From Polyporus tsugae (Eukaryota; Basidiomycota; Agaricomycetes; Polyporales; Polyporaceae): a stretch of 64,000 nucleotides of DNA. The notes beneath the pieces are model-generated. The model made no database searches and was not told where the DNA came from. It saw only the letters and a program-made list of their open reading frames with translations. Numbering within the stretch: position 1 is the stretch's first letter; every line of letters begins with the position of its first letter. Where the stretch lies: the NCBI GenBank assembly GCA_024305745.1, contig JAHRBS010000006.1:1800501-1864500 (forward strand), given 5' to 3'. Position numbers and translations under genes: made by a program. Positions 1 to 12,100 of this stretch are shown in pieces.

Positions 1-1530
1 AGTCCCCTTCCCCTGGCAGTTCTTCAGGCTTCTCGCTCGCATGGGCGATTCGCTTTCCACTTTCGATTTCATGAATGTCGTGGGCGTTGCATCTGAATTG
101 GCCGTTACGGAATCCCTCGTAGATCACCTCTGGAGATGATTGCTTGGCAATCAAGGGGGTGCGTACACGCTCCGCTTCCGGCTCCTCGGGTCCGAGGCAC
201 CCAACTCCAAGACTCTAACTCGTACTGTACTGCCATCGGTCTGTGTGCTCGCACCCGACGCCCGTGGCTGGCAGAACTCGACGAACATCCTCGCGAAGAA
301 TGTCACCTGCACCGGAGGCACCGGGATCGCGTTCGGGTCCCTAGGACAGTACTATGAGTTCGTACGTCTGCGTTTAGTCATATTGTGGTGGCACGTGGGA
401 AGCTCACCCTAGAGGCGGTCGTGAACAATGTCAGCCTGACTACGTCGACAACGTCGTTCTAGAAGACATAACGGTAAGCAAGCGTCTCGGAGAGCGCAAC
501 GGCGACGCGATCGTTTCTCAGACGACCTGGGTTTCCTTTTGTCGCTGCACACCAGTTGGTGCGACCCGACTCGCAGGTCCAGCCCCTCATGGAACATGGT
601 GTACGTCGCTCGTGAATTCGCCATGTCTGGAAACCAAAGACGGTTGCTTGGCAGGTGTACTTCAAGTCCTGGACGGGTACGAGGATAGGGTTCCCGCCCA
701 CCGGGGGAGGGGCAGGTGGCGGTAAGCTGGGAACGCGATTGTCGCGGAAGCGTAGACACACGGCGTTGACGATGGGTCTCTTTCACTCCAGGACGCGTAT
801 CTGGCGTGGTCGCACGGAACGTCAAACTCGACCAGGTCACCACGCCTATTCAGATCTATCAGACAAACCTCGGGCACCCGTGAGTTCCGCCGCTTCGTCT
901 GTTTCGTCCCGATATTGCTGCAGTGCAGCACAATTATCTGTGCTAATAGCTATACTCGAGAGGCTGATGCAAAAAAAAAACCATCAGTGGCGACGCCCCT
1001 TCGAAATTGCAATTCACCAATCTCACCTTCACAAACTGGACGGGGACTGCACAGACATCTACAGGTGAGAACTTGCGATCATACAAATTAGACCTCCCGA
1101 CTCGATGGCATCTCACGGATGCAGTCCATTCTTGTCATCTTCCTGGCAAGAATTGCGTCCTTGTCTGTCCTTGCCGCTTGCTGCTGCCGGCGGTCAAATG
1201 TGACATCCTTCCCGAGGATCCATTGTCCCTTGGGCAGTTGCTCGTCGAAACCGTCGCTCGTCGTCTCGACGATCCTGCTTGGTGTCACCTGAATGGGAGT
1301 ATTCCGGATTGCCGCACTGTATAGTACATCGGAAAGGGCCATACTGATAATCCTTAATGTTCCGCAGTCGTTGATATCGAATGTAGCCCTGCGGCACCAT
1401 GCACGGACCTCACGTTGAGCGACATAAACGTCGCGGTTCCCAGCGATCATCTTCCGGAATATGGGTGTGTGAACGTGGTCGCGAGCATCACGGGGCTGGC
1501 AGTGGGTGGTGAGTGCCGTAACCTTATACA
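1..1530 (+). CDS. Glycoside hydrolase family 28 (exo-polygalacturonase-like), 5'-truncated by window edge
   Basis: Pectin-degrading, presumably secreted GH28 enzyme. Only the C-terminal part is in the window. Spliced exons read SGDDCLAIKG (125-158, with the two catalytic aspartates), NSTNILAKNV...GTGIAFGSLGQY (from 275), PDYVDNVVLEDIT (from about 437), VYFKSWTGTRIGFPP (about 656-722), VSGVVARNVKLDQVTTPIQ (about 805 on), GDAPSKLQFTNLTFTNWTG (from 987) and VDIECSPAAPC (from 1368). GDD, the glycine-rich strand after it and the late cysteine pair are GH28 hallmarks; the GSLGQY...PDYVENV-like order is that of exo-acting fungal members. At least six introns are needed; the one at 1065-1367 is long (about 300 bases), and the one ending at 986 lies just after a run of ten A. 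All joins keep frame, so the gene looks intact. The last exon and the stop are uncertain. Exo- versus endo-action and exact substrate are inferred. Confidence 0.8.
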
Positions 1531-2446
1531 CGTCGCCGTTTCTCATGTTTCTAATCTTGCGTTGCTGTATGCTATACTTGCTTATGGGCGGATATTTATA
1601 CACGGGCACTTGCCGTCACGGTCGTTGTCGGTTGGGAACATCGAACGTTTGCCCGGCGGTCAGGAAGCTGTGACATTCGACGGACCGAGACGCGGTCATC
1701 GCAGCGTGAAGGATGATGAAAGCGGTTATCATTGGATGGAACAAAGAAGAGGTTCGAGCCCCGGAGTCGGATGTTGGGAATCTGAAGAGGCAGAGAGTGT
1801 TTTTATCAAAGATGTTTGATTGGGGATGACGGGGTTTGAGTGCGCGGCGCGGCGTAAGTCATGTCGGTGTCGGAATACGACAGAGGGGCAACACGCACTT
1901 CCCCACTGGTTGGGTGTTGTGTGCCAGACCGCCGCTGCGAAGCCCGTGCGGCTGATGGAATGCAGAACCGATGATCGCTGAGCGAGCCATCTCGGGCGGT
2001 GAGCGTTGTGCGCCAGACCCGCACTGCCCTAAACTCTCTCTGGCACGGTTGGGGAGAGGGTGAGTGCGAGTCCCCTTGAACTGAAGATAGGACGGAGGAG
2101 ATGTTTCGGATCGAGACGGTGTTGTTTATCGCAGATGTTGGGCGTGGTCACTGGTGCCAGTGGTGGCGGCAAGGAAGGAAGGATCCGCAGCGGGGGTCTG
2201 GAAGAGGGTCGCGTAGCAACATAAAGCCGTTGTGTCGCATCTGGCGCCGAGCCGGAAGCTGGCAGGGAACAAGCAATCACAAAACACTTCCCAGTCACCA
2301 ACCACCACCTCCCCCCCCACTCCCTTTCCTTTTCTTCTCCTCCTGTCTCTCTCCTTCACTCCAGGCAGGCCCTCATTTTGCGCAGGACGTCGACTTCGCT
2401 CTTGACCTGACCAGACCTACACTCCTCTCGTCCAGGCAGTTAGATT
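1531..2446. promoter_or_regulatory. Intergenic; leader of the NADPH oxidase gene
   Basis: No coding sequence is supported here after the GH28 gene. The last 150 bases before the NoxB start codon are strongly pyrimidine-rich (C/T tracts at about 2297-2360), which is common in leaders of well-expressed fungal genes. No clear TATA box was seen. The 3' end of the GH28 transcript must also lie here. Confidence 0.3.
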
Positions 2447-4523
2447 ATGCCATTCAACAAGAGGCGCCAGTCCAGCATGGATTTCTCAGACGGAAAGATT
2501 CCCTCCCTCGAACAGCACCCCGACGTCGTCATCAATGGCACCGGTCCTGGCCACCTCCAGCGTAACAAGACAGAGCGCCGCCGCCTCCAGGGCCTCCAGC
2601 GCACCAGCCCCACCACCGCCCAGTCCGCTAAGCCCTATGTGCCCCAGACGACCATGGAGAAATACAACCACTGGATGATCAACGAGGGTGGACGTCGCAT
2701 ATTCTTCTTCGTCTTCCTCTTTTTGCACGCCCTCGTCATCGCCTTCGGTTTCATGCACTACCAGCTCAAGGACAACTTGGTCGGCTCCCGCGCGACGTTC
2801 GGTATAACCTTCCGTAAGTACCTTGGCAACCTGCGCGGTCTAGACCACAGCGTCCTCTAACCTTCTCGTCCAAACCAAAGCGATCGCCCGTACGGCCGCA
2901 CTCGTTCTCCATGTCGATGTCGCGTTCATCCTCCTCCCGGTTTGCCGCAACTTCATCTCCCTCCTGCGCCGCACGCCCTTGAACTCGGTCATCCCCTTCG
3001 ACAAGAACATCACGTTCCACAAGGCCGTCGCCTGGTCCATCGTCATCTTCTCCATCGTCCACATCGTCGCCCACATGGTCAACTTCACCGAGCTCGCGAT
3101 GATCGACCCCGACGCCAAGACGACCGGCCAGAAGGTCTTCGCGTTCGTCGCCGCCAACTTCATTACCGGCCCCGGCGCCACCGGTTGGATTATGACCGCC
3201 GCGCTGGGTATCATGGTGTGGTTCGCGATTGAGAAGCGCCGCCGCGCACACTTCGAGTGGTTCTGGTACTCGCACCACCTCTTCATCGTCTTCTTCATCA
3301 ACTGGCAGCTCCACGGTATGTTCTGCATGATCAAGCCCGACCGTGCGCCCTACTGTTCGTACAACACGATCGGTGTCTTCTGGGTACGTGCTCTGACCCG
3401 GGATGCGAGGGAGGAATCGGAGAGTCTGACTTGAATATAGCGCTACTGGCTCGTTGGCGGCGTCATCTGGATCTACGAGCGTATCCTTCGTGAGGTTCGC
3501 TCCCGCCACCGCACTTACATCTCCAAGGTCATTCAGCACCCATCGATGGTCGTGGAGATTCAGATCAAGAAGGAGAAGACTACCACCCAGGCCGGCCAGT
3601 ACATCTTCTTGTGCTGCCCTGAAATCTCCTACTTCCAGTGGCACCCTTTCACCCTCACCAGGTACGCGGCCCTCCTTCTAGCGCAGGAACGGGACTTCTC
3701 GCTGATCAGAATACAGTGCCCCTGAGGAGGACTACATCTCCGTCCACATCCGTGTTGTCGGTGACTTCACTCGTGACTTCGCCAAAGCCGTAGGCTGCGA
3801 CTTCGACAGGAAGGAGAAGGGAGGAGATGCTGGAGGCAAGGTCGTCGGCACTGCAACGAACCCGCCTATCAACCGCGTGCTGCCCCGCGTCATGGTCGAC
3901 GGGCCGTTCGGCTCCGCGTCGGAGGACTTCCTGAACTACGAGACGGTGCTGCTCGTCGGCGCGGGCATCGGCGTGACGCCGTTCGCGTCGATCCTCAAGT
4001 CGATCTGGTACCGGATGAACAACTTCAACTCGTCGAAGCCGACGCGGCTCTCGAAGGTGTACTTCACGTGGGTGATCCGCGACTTCGGGGTCGCGGAGTG
4101 GTTCCACTCGCTGCTGCACGCGATCGAGGAGCAGGACACGCAGAACCGCATCGAGATCAACATCTACCTGACGGCGAAGATCCGCGAGGAGGACATGAAC
4201 AACATCATCGTGCAGGACGTCGGCGCGGAGAAGGACGCGATCACGAGCCTGCGGGCCCCGACGCACTTTGGGCGCCCGAACTGGGACCGCGTGTTCGGCT
4301 CGCTCGTCGACAAGCACCCCGAGACGGACGTCGGCGTGTTCTTCTGCGGGCCCGCCGCGCTCTCGCGCCAGCTGCACGTCATGTCCAACAAGTACTCGTC
4401 GCCCAAGGGCACGAAGTTCTTCTTCGGCAAGGGTGCGTCTTTATCTTTTGTCTCTTTGCTAGTGCTGTGCGGCTGTAGATGTGGTGCTGACGTTCTATTC
4501 GTGTGCCCACAGAGAACTTCTAG
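2447..4523 (+). CDS. noxB: NADPH oxidase, NoxB (Nox2) type
   Basis: Membrane flavocytochrome that moves electrons from NADPH through FAD and two haems to oxygen, making superoxide; in fungi NoxB acts in differentiation and polarised growth. Five exons: 2447-2813, 2881-3383, 3441-3661, 3717-4432 and 4513-4523; every join keeps frame. The protein has a roughly 70-residue cytosolic N-terminal extension, then the ferric-reductase membrane domain (IFFFVFLFLHALVIAF; haem histidines in NITFHKAV...IVHIVAH and WYSHHLFIVFF), the FAD-binding site (HPFTLTS), and NADPH-binding motifs (DGPFGSASEDF, GAGIGVTPFASILKSIWY, FFCGP). It ends in GKENF, the usual Nox C-terminus, coded across the last intron. The N-terminal extension (WMINEGGRRIFFF) and the ISKVIQHPS stretch match NoxB rather than NoxA as remembered; a tree would settle this. 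Confidence 0.93.
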
Positions 4524-7500
4524 ACGCCGCACGGCAGGCATCGGCGGCTGTAAGTGTTCAGTGTTGTCGTCGTTTTGGACTGTACGATCTATCCGTCTGT
4601 GCTAGATCTATCTTTTCCCACTGGTCCGCTCTCTCTATACATGTACGTGCGTCGTTGTCGTTGACGTCTGTCGGTCAGTTAGCTTGCGCAAGTCGTACGC
4701 ATACGTCCTTTCGTTTCGCGAGTCAGCCAGCGATACTATTAGTTATTGTTTATATACGTTGCTAGCAATAGCAATGGCAATCTGGTTTGGGAGTCAACGG
4801 ATGCGTTGCGGTATGGGGTGGGGGGGGAGTTGGCGCACAGGCAGTGGAAGAGGACCCGGGGGAGAAGAGGAACGGAACTGTGGGTTGGGTTTGAAGGACT
4901 TGGAATCGGAATAGGAGTACATATTATTTGAAGTCCGTTGTCCGGACATTTTACGTTGACTTCGATTGACGTATCGGGATGAGGGAGGTAAAGTCGAAGT
5001 ACAAGTACAACACCCAGTACATCGCCGGACGCTTCCATGTTCCGTCCCTGGTCAGCCTGAGTAGACGGCAGATGTGAGCCTGTTAGAGAGGACATTGAGT
5101 AGGAATCGCCGCGATTAGATCGTATTGAATTGCTGCCACTAGTACTGCTCCGAACGAGACTAACCTGCCTGATCATGCTCTCGGACCACGCTAGATATAA
5201 GTATCCGGATGCAATGCTAAATGCAGCCAAGGACAGAAATATGAGAACGGTCCCCATAGCTCGGCTCTGGAGACCTGTGCCTCGACCCTAGTGCAAGAAA
5301 GTACCGCGACGGTACCCCCGACAAGCATCGGGGGAACGACAGAAGGTCATGCATTCGCGCTCCACCCCGTGAGCTGTCCTGCCAGTAGTAAGCACCGTCT
5401 GAGTTGGAAAACCTGACCAAGCGATAAATCGATAACCAGTAGCCCTCAACGGATCGTCCGCGAGCGGTCGTCTCCTCCGCCGCGGCCGCGCGATAAGTTG
5501 AGGTTGAATTCAGAACGCCACCACAGCAGTCCTTGGGGCGCCCGCACAAGCCGCGCGCCCCGCGCGATCTGGATGAACCCAGTGCCGGGCTGGAGGGCAC
5601 CCTGAGGCTAAGCTCGTGCCGCCGACGGAGCCCGCGTGCCCAGACAGACGGTGGACACGCGGCGTCCGTGCGGCTACAATAGTAATCCCCGGGGCGGGCG
5701 TCCGGGGGGCGCGTTCGTTGGGCGGGCACGTAGCTCTTGGATGGGGGCGATGAGGACTCAGACCGAGAAGACGCGGGGAAGCGGGTACAATGCATATCGT
5801 AGTGCATGTGAAAGGCGCGGAGGCAAGTAGGGCACGCGTTGCCCGCGCGCCGTCGCGGATTCTCGCGTTCTCGTGCGCGACGTCAATTCGGTGTCATCGC
5901 CAGCGCCAGCGCCATCGCCAATGTTGTCATTGTCATTGTTACAGTCAGGCTGGACCCGTGGATGGCGACGCGAGCCCAGCCCGTGTGACCCCGGGCCAGG
6001 GCCAGGTCCGGTCTCCAAGTTTCAGCCGCAGTGCAGGGGGGAGTTCCGTTGCCTCAGAGGCCTTGAGGCCTGGCGCGTGTCGCGCAGGCGGGCTCCCAGG
6101 CTGATGCATCGTGGACTGCGCGCATCTGGGACGGTTCAGCTGACCATCTCCTGCAGCACCGGGCTGGGAAGCGTGTTCCTGGGGTTCCGCCCTTCCAGTG
6201 GAAGGCGAGCAGAGATGAGGATGGCTGTGTCGAGGGGCTTGAGTAGTACGTATACTGCTCGATAAAGGATCGGTGCGCACCAGCTCGTGGGCCGAGCAGT
6301 TCATTTCGCGTAGATGCCACCCTGACTGACGGGCTTCGCCAGGATTAGGCTGCATGATCGCGGGAGGTTGAGCTTCGGATTCCCGCACTGGCGTCGGTGG
6401 GTTCCCTGGTGCGCAAGCAAGCTTTCCTCACGCCGGAGACAGTCAAATGGAGGGTGTGGGTCCACTGAGTGCGGCTCGGGCACGAGGTGCTCTCGCGGCC
6501 TGCCAGGCGAACTTGAAATCTGTGGTCCAAGTTCAAGCTCCTGCAGGGGAGTCGTGACAAAAATGCGTACTAAGAAGACCCCCCGGCATGATGCTGACAC
6601 GATTCTTGAAGACGCGAGGCTGAGGCAAAGTGCTCGGAGTTCTGGTTCGAAGATGGCTCGCGGCTGGCACTCGGACCTTGCAATTGACCGTTTTGCTCCG
6701 AGCATCTGAATCTTGAGCCGGGGACCTTGGTGAAACCGGGTGGGGATATGAATACTGATCGAAGTGGGCGATCGATAGGGATCAGGGTGGATGTCGGAGG
6801 CCATGGAGAAGAAGCAGAGGAGAGGGCGAGCTGGTTGTGCCCGCGCAGTCCTCGGAGAGACGGCGAGTGGCCATGGACGATCGCACCCGGGGCCACAGCT
6901 TGTCGCGGGAGACCGTCTCCCTGGACAGCCCTCGCCCGGGGAAACTCCCATTCCGCACACCCTCTCTCGCCTTCCTCTCCGGTCGAAGCCCGGGCTCGCA
7001 CGATCCGTAGGAGCAGAACCGCAGGAAGCAGCTCGCGCGACATGCTCCTCGACGTCCTCCCGCGCAACCATTCAAGCCCGGCTTACCCAACCGCATCGAA
7101 GCGTCCCCCACAAAGTTTATCTGGCCCCCGGATGCGTATGCATGGGGCTGCCACGCATGGCTCATCCGCGCTCTCAATGAAGACGCGTCCATCCGAAGCG
7201 TGCGCACACCGGTGAATACCTAATGCACCCACTCGCCGTTGCCAGTCGCCCACTGGCATGCCGGCGATACTGCTGGGAACTCACACTGCGGTTGCAGTCC
7301 CGGTGCGCCATCTAGTTCACTCACTCTCGAGCTTGTACTAACTAGGCATATGTTTTGTGCAACCCGCAGTACGCGCTGCATCTGTGACTGTGTCGGTTTA
7401 CAGTAGGAATGCGGCTGACAGGGTCGGGGCTCGCGAGTCGGAGATGAGCTGGGCGCATGAAACGCTCAAAGGACTCGCGGCAGATGCAATTGAGACATGG

Positions 7501-8073
7501 TAACGTAAGATGAAGCTTAGAGCCAGGGTTCTTGGGATTCGGTGCGTCCCCACTCGCCCTATCGTCTCGATCTTCCGTACCTCTCTCCTTGCCATTCTCA
7601 GAACTCCGCGACACGCTGGCACACTCCAATTGTCGGGAGGCCCAGGGCACACCAGGGTCGTGAGTGCCAATATCTCCTCTCTAGGCAGCCTGCGACGCTC
7701 ACAGCGGATGCTTGTACTGGGTTGTGGGCTCGCCACCTCGCGAAAGAAACGAGAGGTTGGCTGGCGAGTGCAGGGAGGAGTAGCCGCTTGTCGTCTAGCC
7801 TCGGCGGGCACTCCGCCCACTCCAGCGGTGATCCTCGGCGTCCGCGGTAGGGATGTGGACCCGTGTGGGGCTGAGACAGTGCCAGAGCCGGTCATGCTGC
7901 AACCTTTCTCGCAGCGGTATAAGTATAGGCGGTATCCGGCATCCTCAACCTTGCGAGTGCCACAGGCAATCCAAGCCACCTGTTCCCAAGTCTGAATCCC
8001 GTCGCCCACCCATCTGTGTCCAAACTCAATTCCGTACCCAGCATTCCGGTATCCCAATATTCGTCATCCCGGT
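4524..8073. other. Gene-poor stretch, nothing firmly recognised
   Basis: No recognisable gene was found on either strand. Many open frames of 60-250 codons exist but overlap on both strands and lack known motifs, as expected in GC-rich DNA. One minus-strand piece near 5165-5257 encodes a hydrophobic N-terminus (MGTVLIFLSLAAFSIAS) that could be a signal or membrane segment of a small spliced gene, but no flanking exons could be confirmed. A short GCCAGC/GCCATC-type simple repeat lies at about 5900-5945. Confidence 0.4.
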
Positions 8074-9127
8074 ATGATTTCCGTCCGCCGCATCACCGAT
8101 CCCTCAGGTACAGACCTCCGCCACCGCCGCCGTATATCATCTGCTGACCACATAACATGGCGCGGTGGTTATGCCTACAGACGGGGATATCGATGCCATC
8201 GTGGAGGTCCTCGTCGCTGCCTTCCGGGACGGTCAGTAATCCTGTTCTATCCATCCTAAGCATCCTCGTGGCGTGACCATGAAACCCATTGCTACAGATG
8301 TCGGCATGGCATCGGGCTCCGCGAACTCCTCCAGACTGCAAGCTGACATGCACAGGCGAACAATCCAAGGATGCATCGCTCACGGGCAAGTCCACGTCGG
8401 CGTCGTGAACGGGCGAATACAAGGAGTCGTTGCTGCGATCGCGCCTGGGGCCGATTGGCATTACTAGTCGGTCCATTTTTATTCCTTCACGCGAAGTAGG
8501 ACACGCACCTGAACTCCGCCGGCACTCTTCACAGCCAACAAGAAGACTTCATGCGCAGTCTGTCGCCGTATCTGAGCGAGTGGTATTCGTATCACGTATG
8601 TGCATCTCCACCTACGTAGCGATATCGAAACGTTGATCCCTGGTACCCCCTAGTACATACCGACATACGAGGAGCTCTACAGAGCCGCATTCCGATCAGG
8701 AGAACGCGCGCGAAAGGAGGCATGGCATGTCAAGCTGCTTGCGGTCCATCCGGACGCTCAGCGGGTGGGCTTGGGGCGACTGATGCTCAGCGCCATCTGC
8801 ACACAGGCCGGTCATCTCTTTAGCACCTGTATCTCCTCTGTCCCAGCCCCTCTGACCGTTTACGTGTTTCCCTAGGCTGATTCAAATGGAAAGCGTATCG
8901 TGACGGACGTCAAGAGCCCATACCACGTGTGTCTCTTCCATACTTTGCTCCGATATCGATTTACGTACTGACTCGTCGTCGCACCCTTCTCCCCCCATCC
9001 ACTCCTGCAGGTCCGGTGGTTCCGCAAGTCCGGCTTCTCCCACAGATCTGTCAAGAACTTCACCGCAAAGGACTCCGCCGGCTTCCCGCTATGGTGCATG
9101 GCGCGAGAGCCCTCGCCGCCTGAATAG
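8074..9127 (+). CDS. GNAT-family N-acetyltransferase
   Basis: Spliced gene encoding a small acyl-CoA-dependent acetyltransferase of the fungal GNAT type. The exons give MISVRRITDPS, then DGDIDAIVEVLVAAFRD (from 8181), HVGVVNGRIQGVVAAIAPG (about 8395-8455), QQEDFMRSLSPYLSEWYSYH (about 8539-8598), YIPTYEELYRAAF and AWHVKLLAVHPDAQRVGLGR (8655-8790), ADSNGKRIVTDVKSPYHV (about 8876-8930) and a last exon from about 9011 ending LPLWCM-like in SAGFPLWCMAREPSPPE. The run LLAVHPDAQRVGLGRLM is the acetyl-CoA-binding motif A (Q/R-x-x-G-x-G/A), here QRVGLG. Donor sites at 8232 and after 8460 are weak, so those boundaries are tentative and slight decay cannot be excluded. Substrate is unknown. This is the only gene recognised in the surrounding 10 kb. 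Confidence 0.75.
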
Positions 9128-12100
9128 TCTCGCGGCGAGCGATCTGAGTCCGTCCCTTGCCCCCCTCGCTGAGCACTCCCGAATTCAAATTCCCGCTGCT
9201 GCATCACGTTCCTGCTGCCCCGTTCCATCTCCATCCATTCTTCTGAAACGCACGGATTCCAGATCTGCGATTATGCACCGCAACTGTGTATTCTAGAGCG
9301 CAATACTTAGTTTGCCGCGGGTTCGCCTGGCTAGCGGCACAATGGACAATACTAATACGGGCAATACTCAATGATATCTCCGGGTGAACGGTTCCAGGCG
9401 CACGCGCAGGAGGTGAAGCCCCTCACCTCGATGCATCCCGCCGGAGCAGGGCCTGGGATGCCTGGAGCGATCATGCACATGTGCAGGCGTGTCGCACACC
9501 GTTGCCGAAGACGGCGTCGCGTTCTCCACGGTCGACGCGACTGCCAGGGTTTTGAATATAACAACTCGTCCTCAGGTGTTCGTCCAACCCTCTGATCACA
9601 AACGCGGCCAGCCGGTAGAGCTCTCCGCATATCGAAGCCGCCCGTACCGCAGCCTCTCGTTCTCTTGATTGAACGCTAACTCAAATGCGAGAACGTCCGA
9701 GTCTATCACCGTCCGTCTCTTCGTCCATTGACCGTTGGCAGAAACTGCCATGGCAGGCCGTGCAGATCGCACCTCATGGCCGTGATCGAAGTCTTCAGAA
9801 CACGGCACCTCACTGCTATCGGCATTGCCGTTCAGCTTGAAGGGGCAGACGTTCGCCTTCTTGCCTGTAAGGTTGCCGCGGCTACAGTGCTGCTTCACAG
9901 TGGCGGAGACGTACTGTATGTAGTCCGTCACATCGGGGCCCGGGAGCTGAGGCTGGCTTCGCGAGAAGCGGAGGGAGGGAGGGGGACGGCTCTCGTGTGC
10001 ATCCGTATAAGCGATGCTCGCGCGAACGAACTTGTGCATTCTGGAGTTACCGGTACCTCCGCGGTTTCGTGCCAAGACGGGCGAGAGAGGCGATGGTCGT
10101 GCCGGGGGGACCTACAACGAGGTTTACAAACCTGGCACCTGATACGTCTTTATAGACCCCGTTGCAGCTTCTAGATCTACCGTTTCGTACACAATGGACT
10201 AGGAGAATGAATTCACGGGACTTGCGGCGCGGCATACTAGGTCGAGGAACTCGAAAGGTGTGTACGGCGGGCCAATTAATGAGAGGAACCGGAAGGCAAG
10301 AGGTCCGTTCAATAGACTCGAACCTGCATGCTTCCACATGACCAAGCCCCAACCCCTCGCGAACGGGGGTAACGAAAACGCAGAGGTGCACGCGACGTTG
10401 ACCAACTCTGCGCAACTCTGCATTACCGTCTGTAGGGAACCAAGAACTGAGCACCGACTCACGGATTCACCAGAGCTAATATTATCTTCGCGTCGTTTGA
10501 CGACGTACGCACTGTACGCCTCGATGGACTCCGGGGCCATGGGCTCAGCTAATGCATGCCGAGGATATCCCAGGCGAGGGATGAGGGGCGAGGGGCGGCG
10601 GCAACTTGAAGCGTCGCCGGGCACTGTGTACGGCATCCGCCATGTCGTGCGCGTGAATGCCGATTGCCTGGAGGCCCTGATCGTAATGATCCACGGCTAT
10701 TCTGCTCGTTTACTTGTGGACTCCTCAATCGTCCCTTGATCGAGATGCGGATCGCATGCTGTATACGTAGGTATACGTAACTAAGTCTGAGTCTGTTGGT
10801 ACGTCACCGGTCGTGGCAGCGAGACCTCAAGGCCTCGGACTCGACCGCAATCGTCGGTCGACGCAGGACCGCGGGACGTCGTAGAGTGACCGAGGCGTGT
10901 CCGCTTGCCGGTCAACTTTGTTGCCTTGTTTGAGAGAGTGTGCACGTGGTCATTGTGTATGCTATCGTCATGCATGTGCGTCAGTGCACAACTTGAAGGA
11001 TTAAGATGTGAGGCATTTTCGCGATCGGTATTGTACTTACAAAATACATAGACTCGTATCATCCAAGACACACATACACTATGCCACTCGCCATTAGCAT
11101 AGCATGTCCTATATACGTCGTCCAGGTCGTCCAGGTCGGTAACTCACAGTCCGTGTTGACGTTCCTCGTTGCTGTGGAGCCTGCCGGCATCAGTAGTGCT
11201 CTGGACTTGTCCTAGAACGTCGAGGCTTCACGATGTATCCCATCCGCGTGAACTTACACAGAGGTTCGACCTCTCGTGTACGGTACTTTATCTGGTGAGA
11301 TCTCAGGCTCCACCACGGGACATCTTGTGTTGTGCTTACCGTGGCGGTTTATGAGTCGTAGCGCCATCGGAGGAGGCTACGTCCGAGATCTTCGGAAAGC
11401 ATCCTCGCCGCCTCTTGGAGTGCGTTCATCGTCAGCGAGGACTCGGATGGGCGCAAGTTTCCTGATTCATCTGCTGAACTCCCGAATGGCGCGCACTCGG
11501 AGCTGAACCCGATTGAGAGTGCCTCCGATCCAAGGACCGCAGGCGGAGACGCGAGGAAGTGCGTTCGCTGTCTGTCATATCCATGATGCGTAGGTAGACA
11601 GTCTTGGAGACGGTCTAGGCCACGTTCGTCTTCGGCAGCGACCAAACTCGCGCTATGGAAGCTTGGATAATGTGGAGTAAGCACTGTACAGTTACAGGTA
11701 CATGCGCTGGTAGTCCAAGTTTGCAGTCGCGTAGTTCGATGCACTCTGCACGGCGTTAGAAGGTGGAGTAAGTTCTGGTCATTGAACATGGTGACCAGTA
11801 ATGCTCGTCCCGCTCCTCCCTGCACCCCGCCACTCACCGTAACTTCGAAACGCGGCGCTTCGCAGAGAAGCCCTTTCAGGTTCCGAATGTCCTGCAATGC
11901 ACCTCATGGTCGAGGAAGGTGCTCAACGCTGCTTCACCGACCGCCGTGAAACCTGAGGCCGGGGGTCGGGTGCTGCGGTAAACCAGGGGCCGCCATATGG
12001 GGAGACGGCGAATATAGCGAATGGTTGGAACCCGCGGCGAATTCCGCAGCGCAAGCGGCGCAACGCGGCGCGACAATGCCTCGCGCCAGAAGCACAGCGC

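Noticed and set aside
5165..5257. Secreted or membrane protein starting MGTVLIFLSLAAF
   Set aside because: Only one hydrophobic segment is visible, with no supported following exons; noted in the intergenic entry without a gene call.
9596..10636. Two neighbouring minus-strand frames as exons of one gene
   Set aside because: Residue runs look protein-like in places, but no family was recognised and splice junctions could not be fixed; not strong enough for a gene call.
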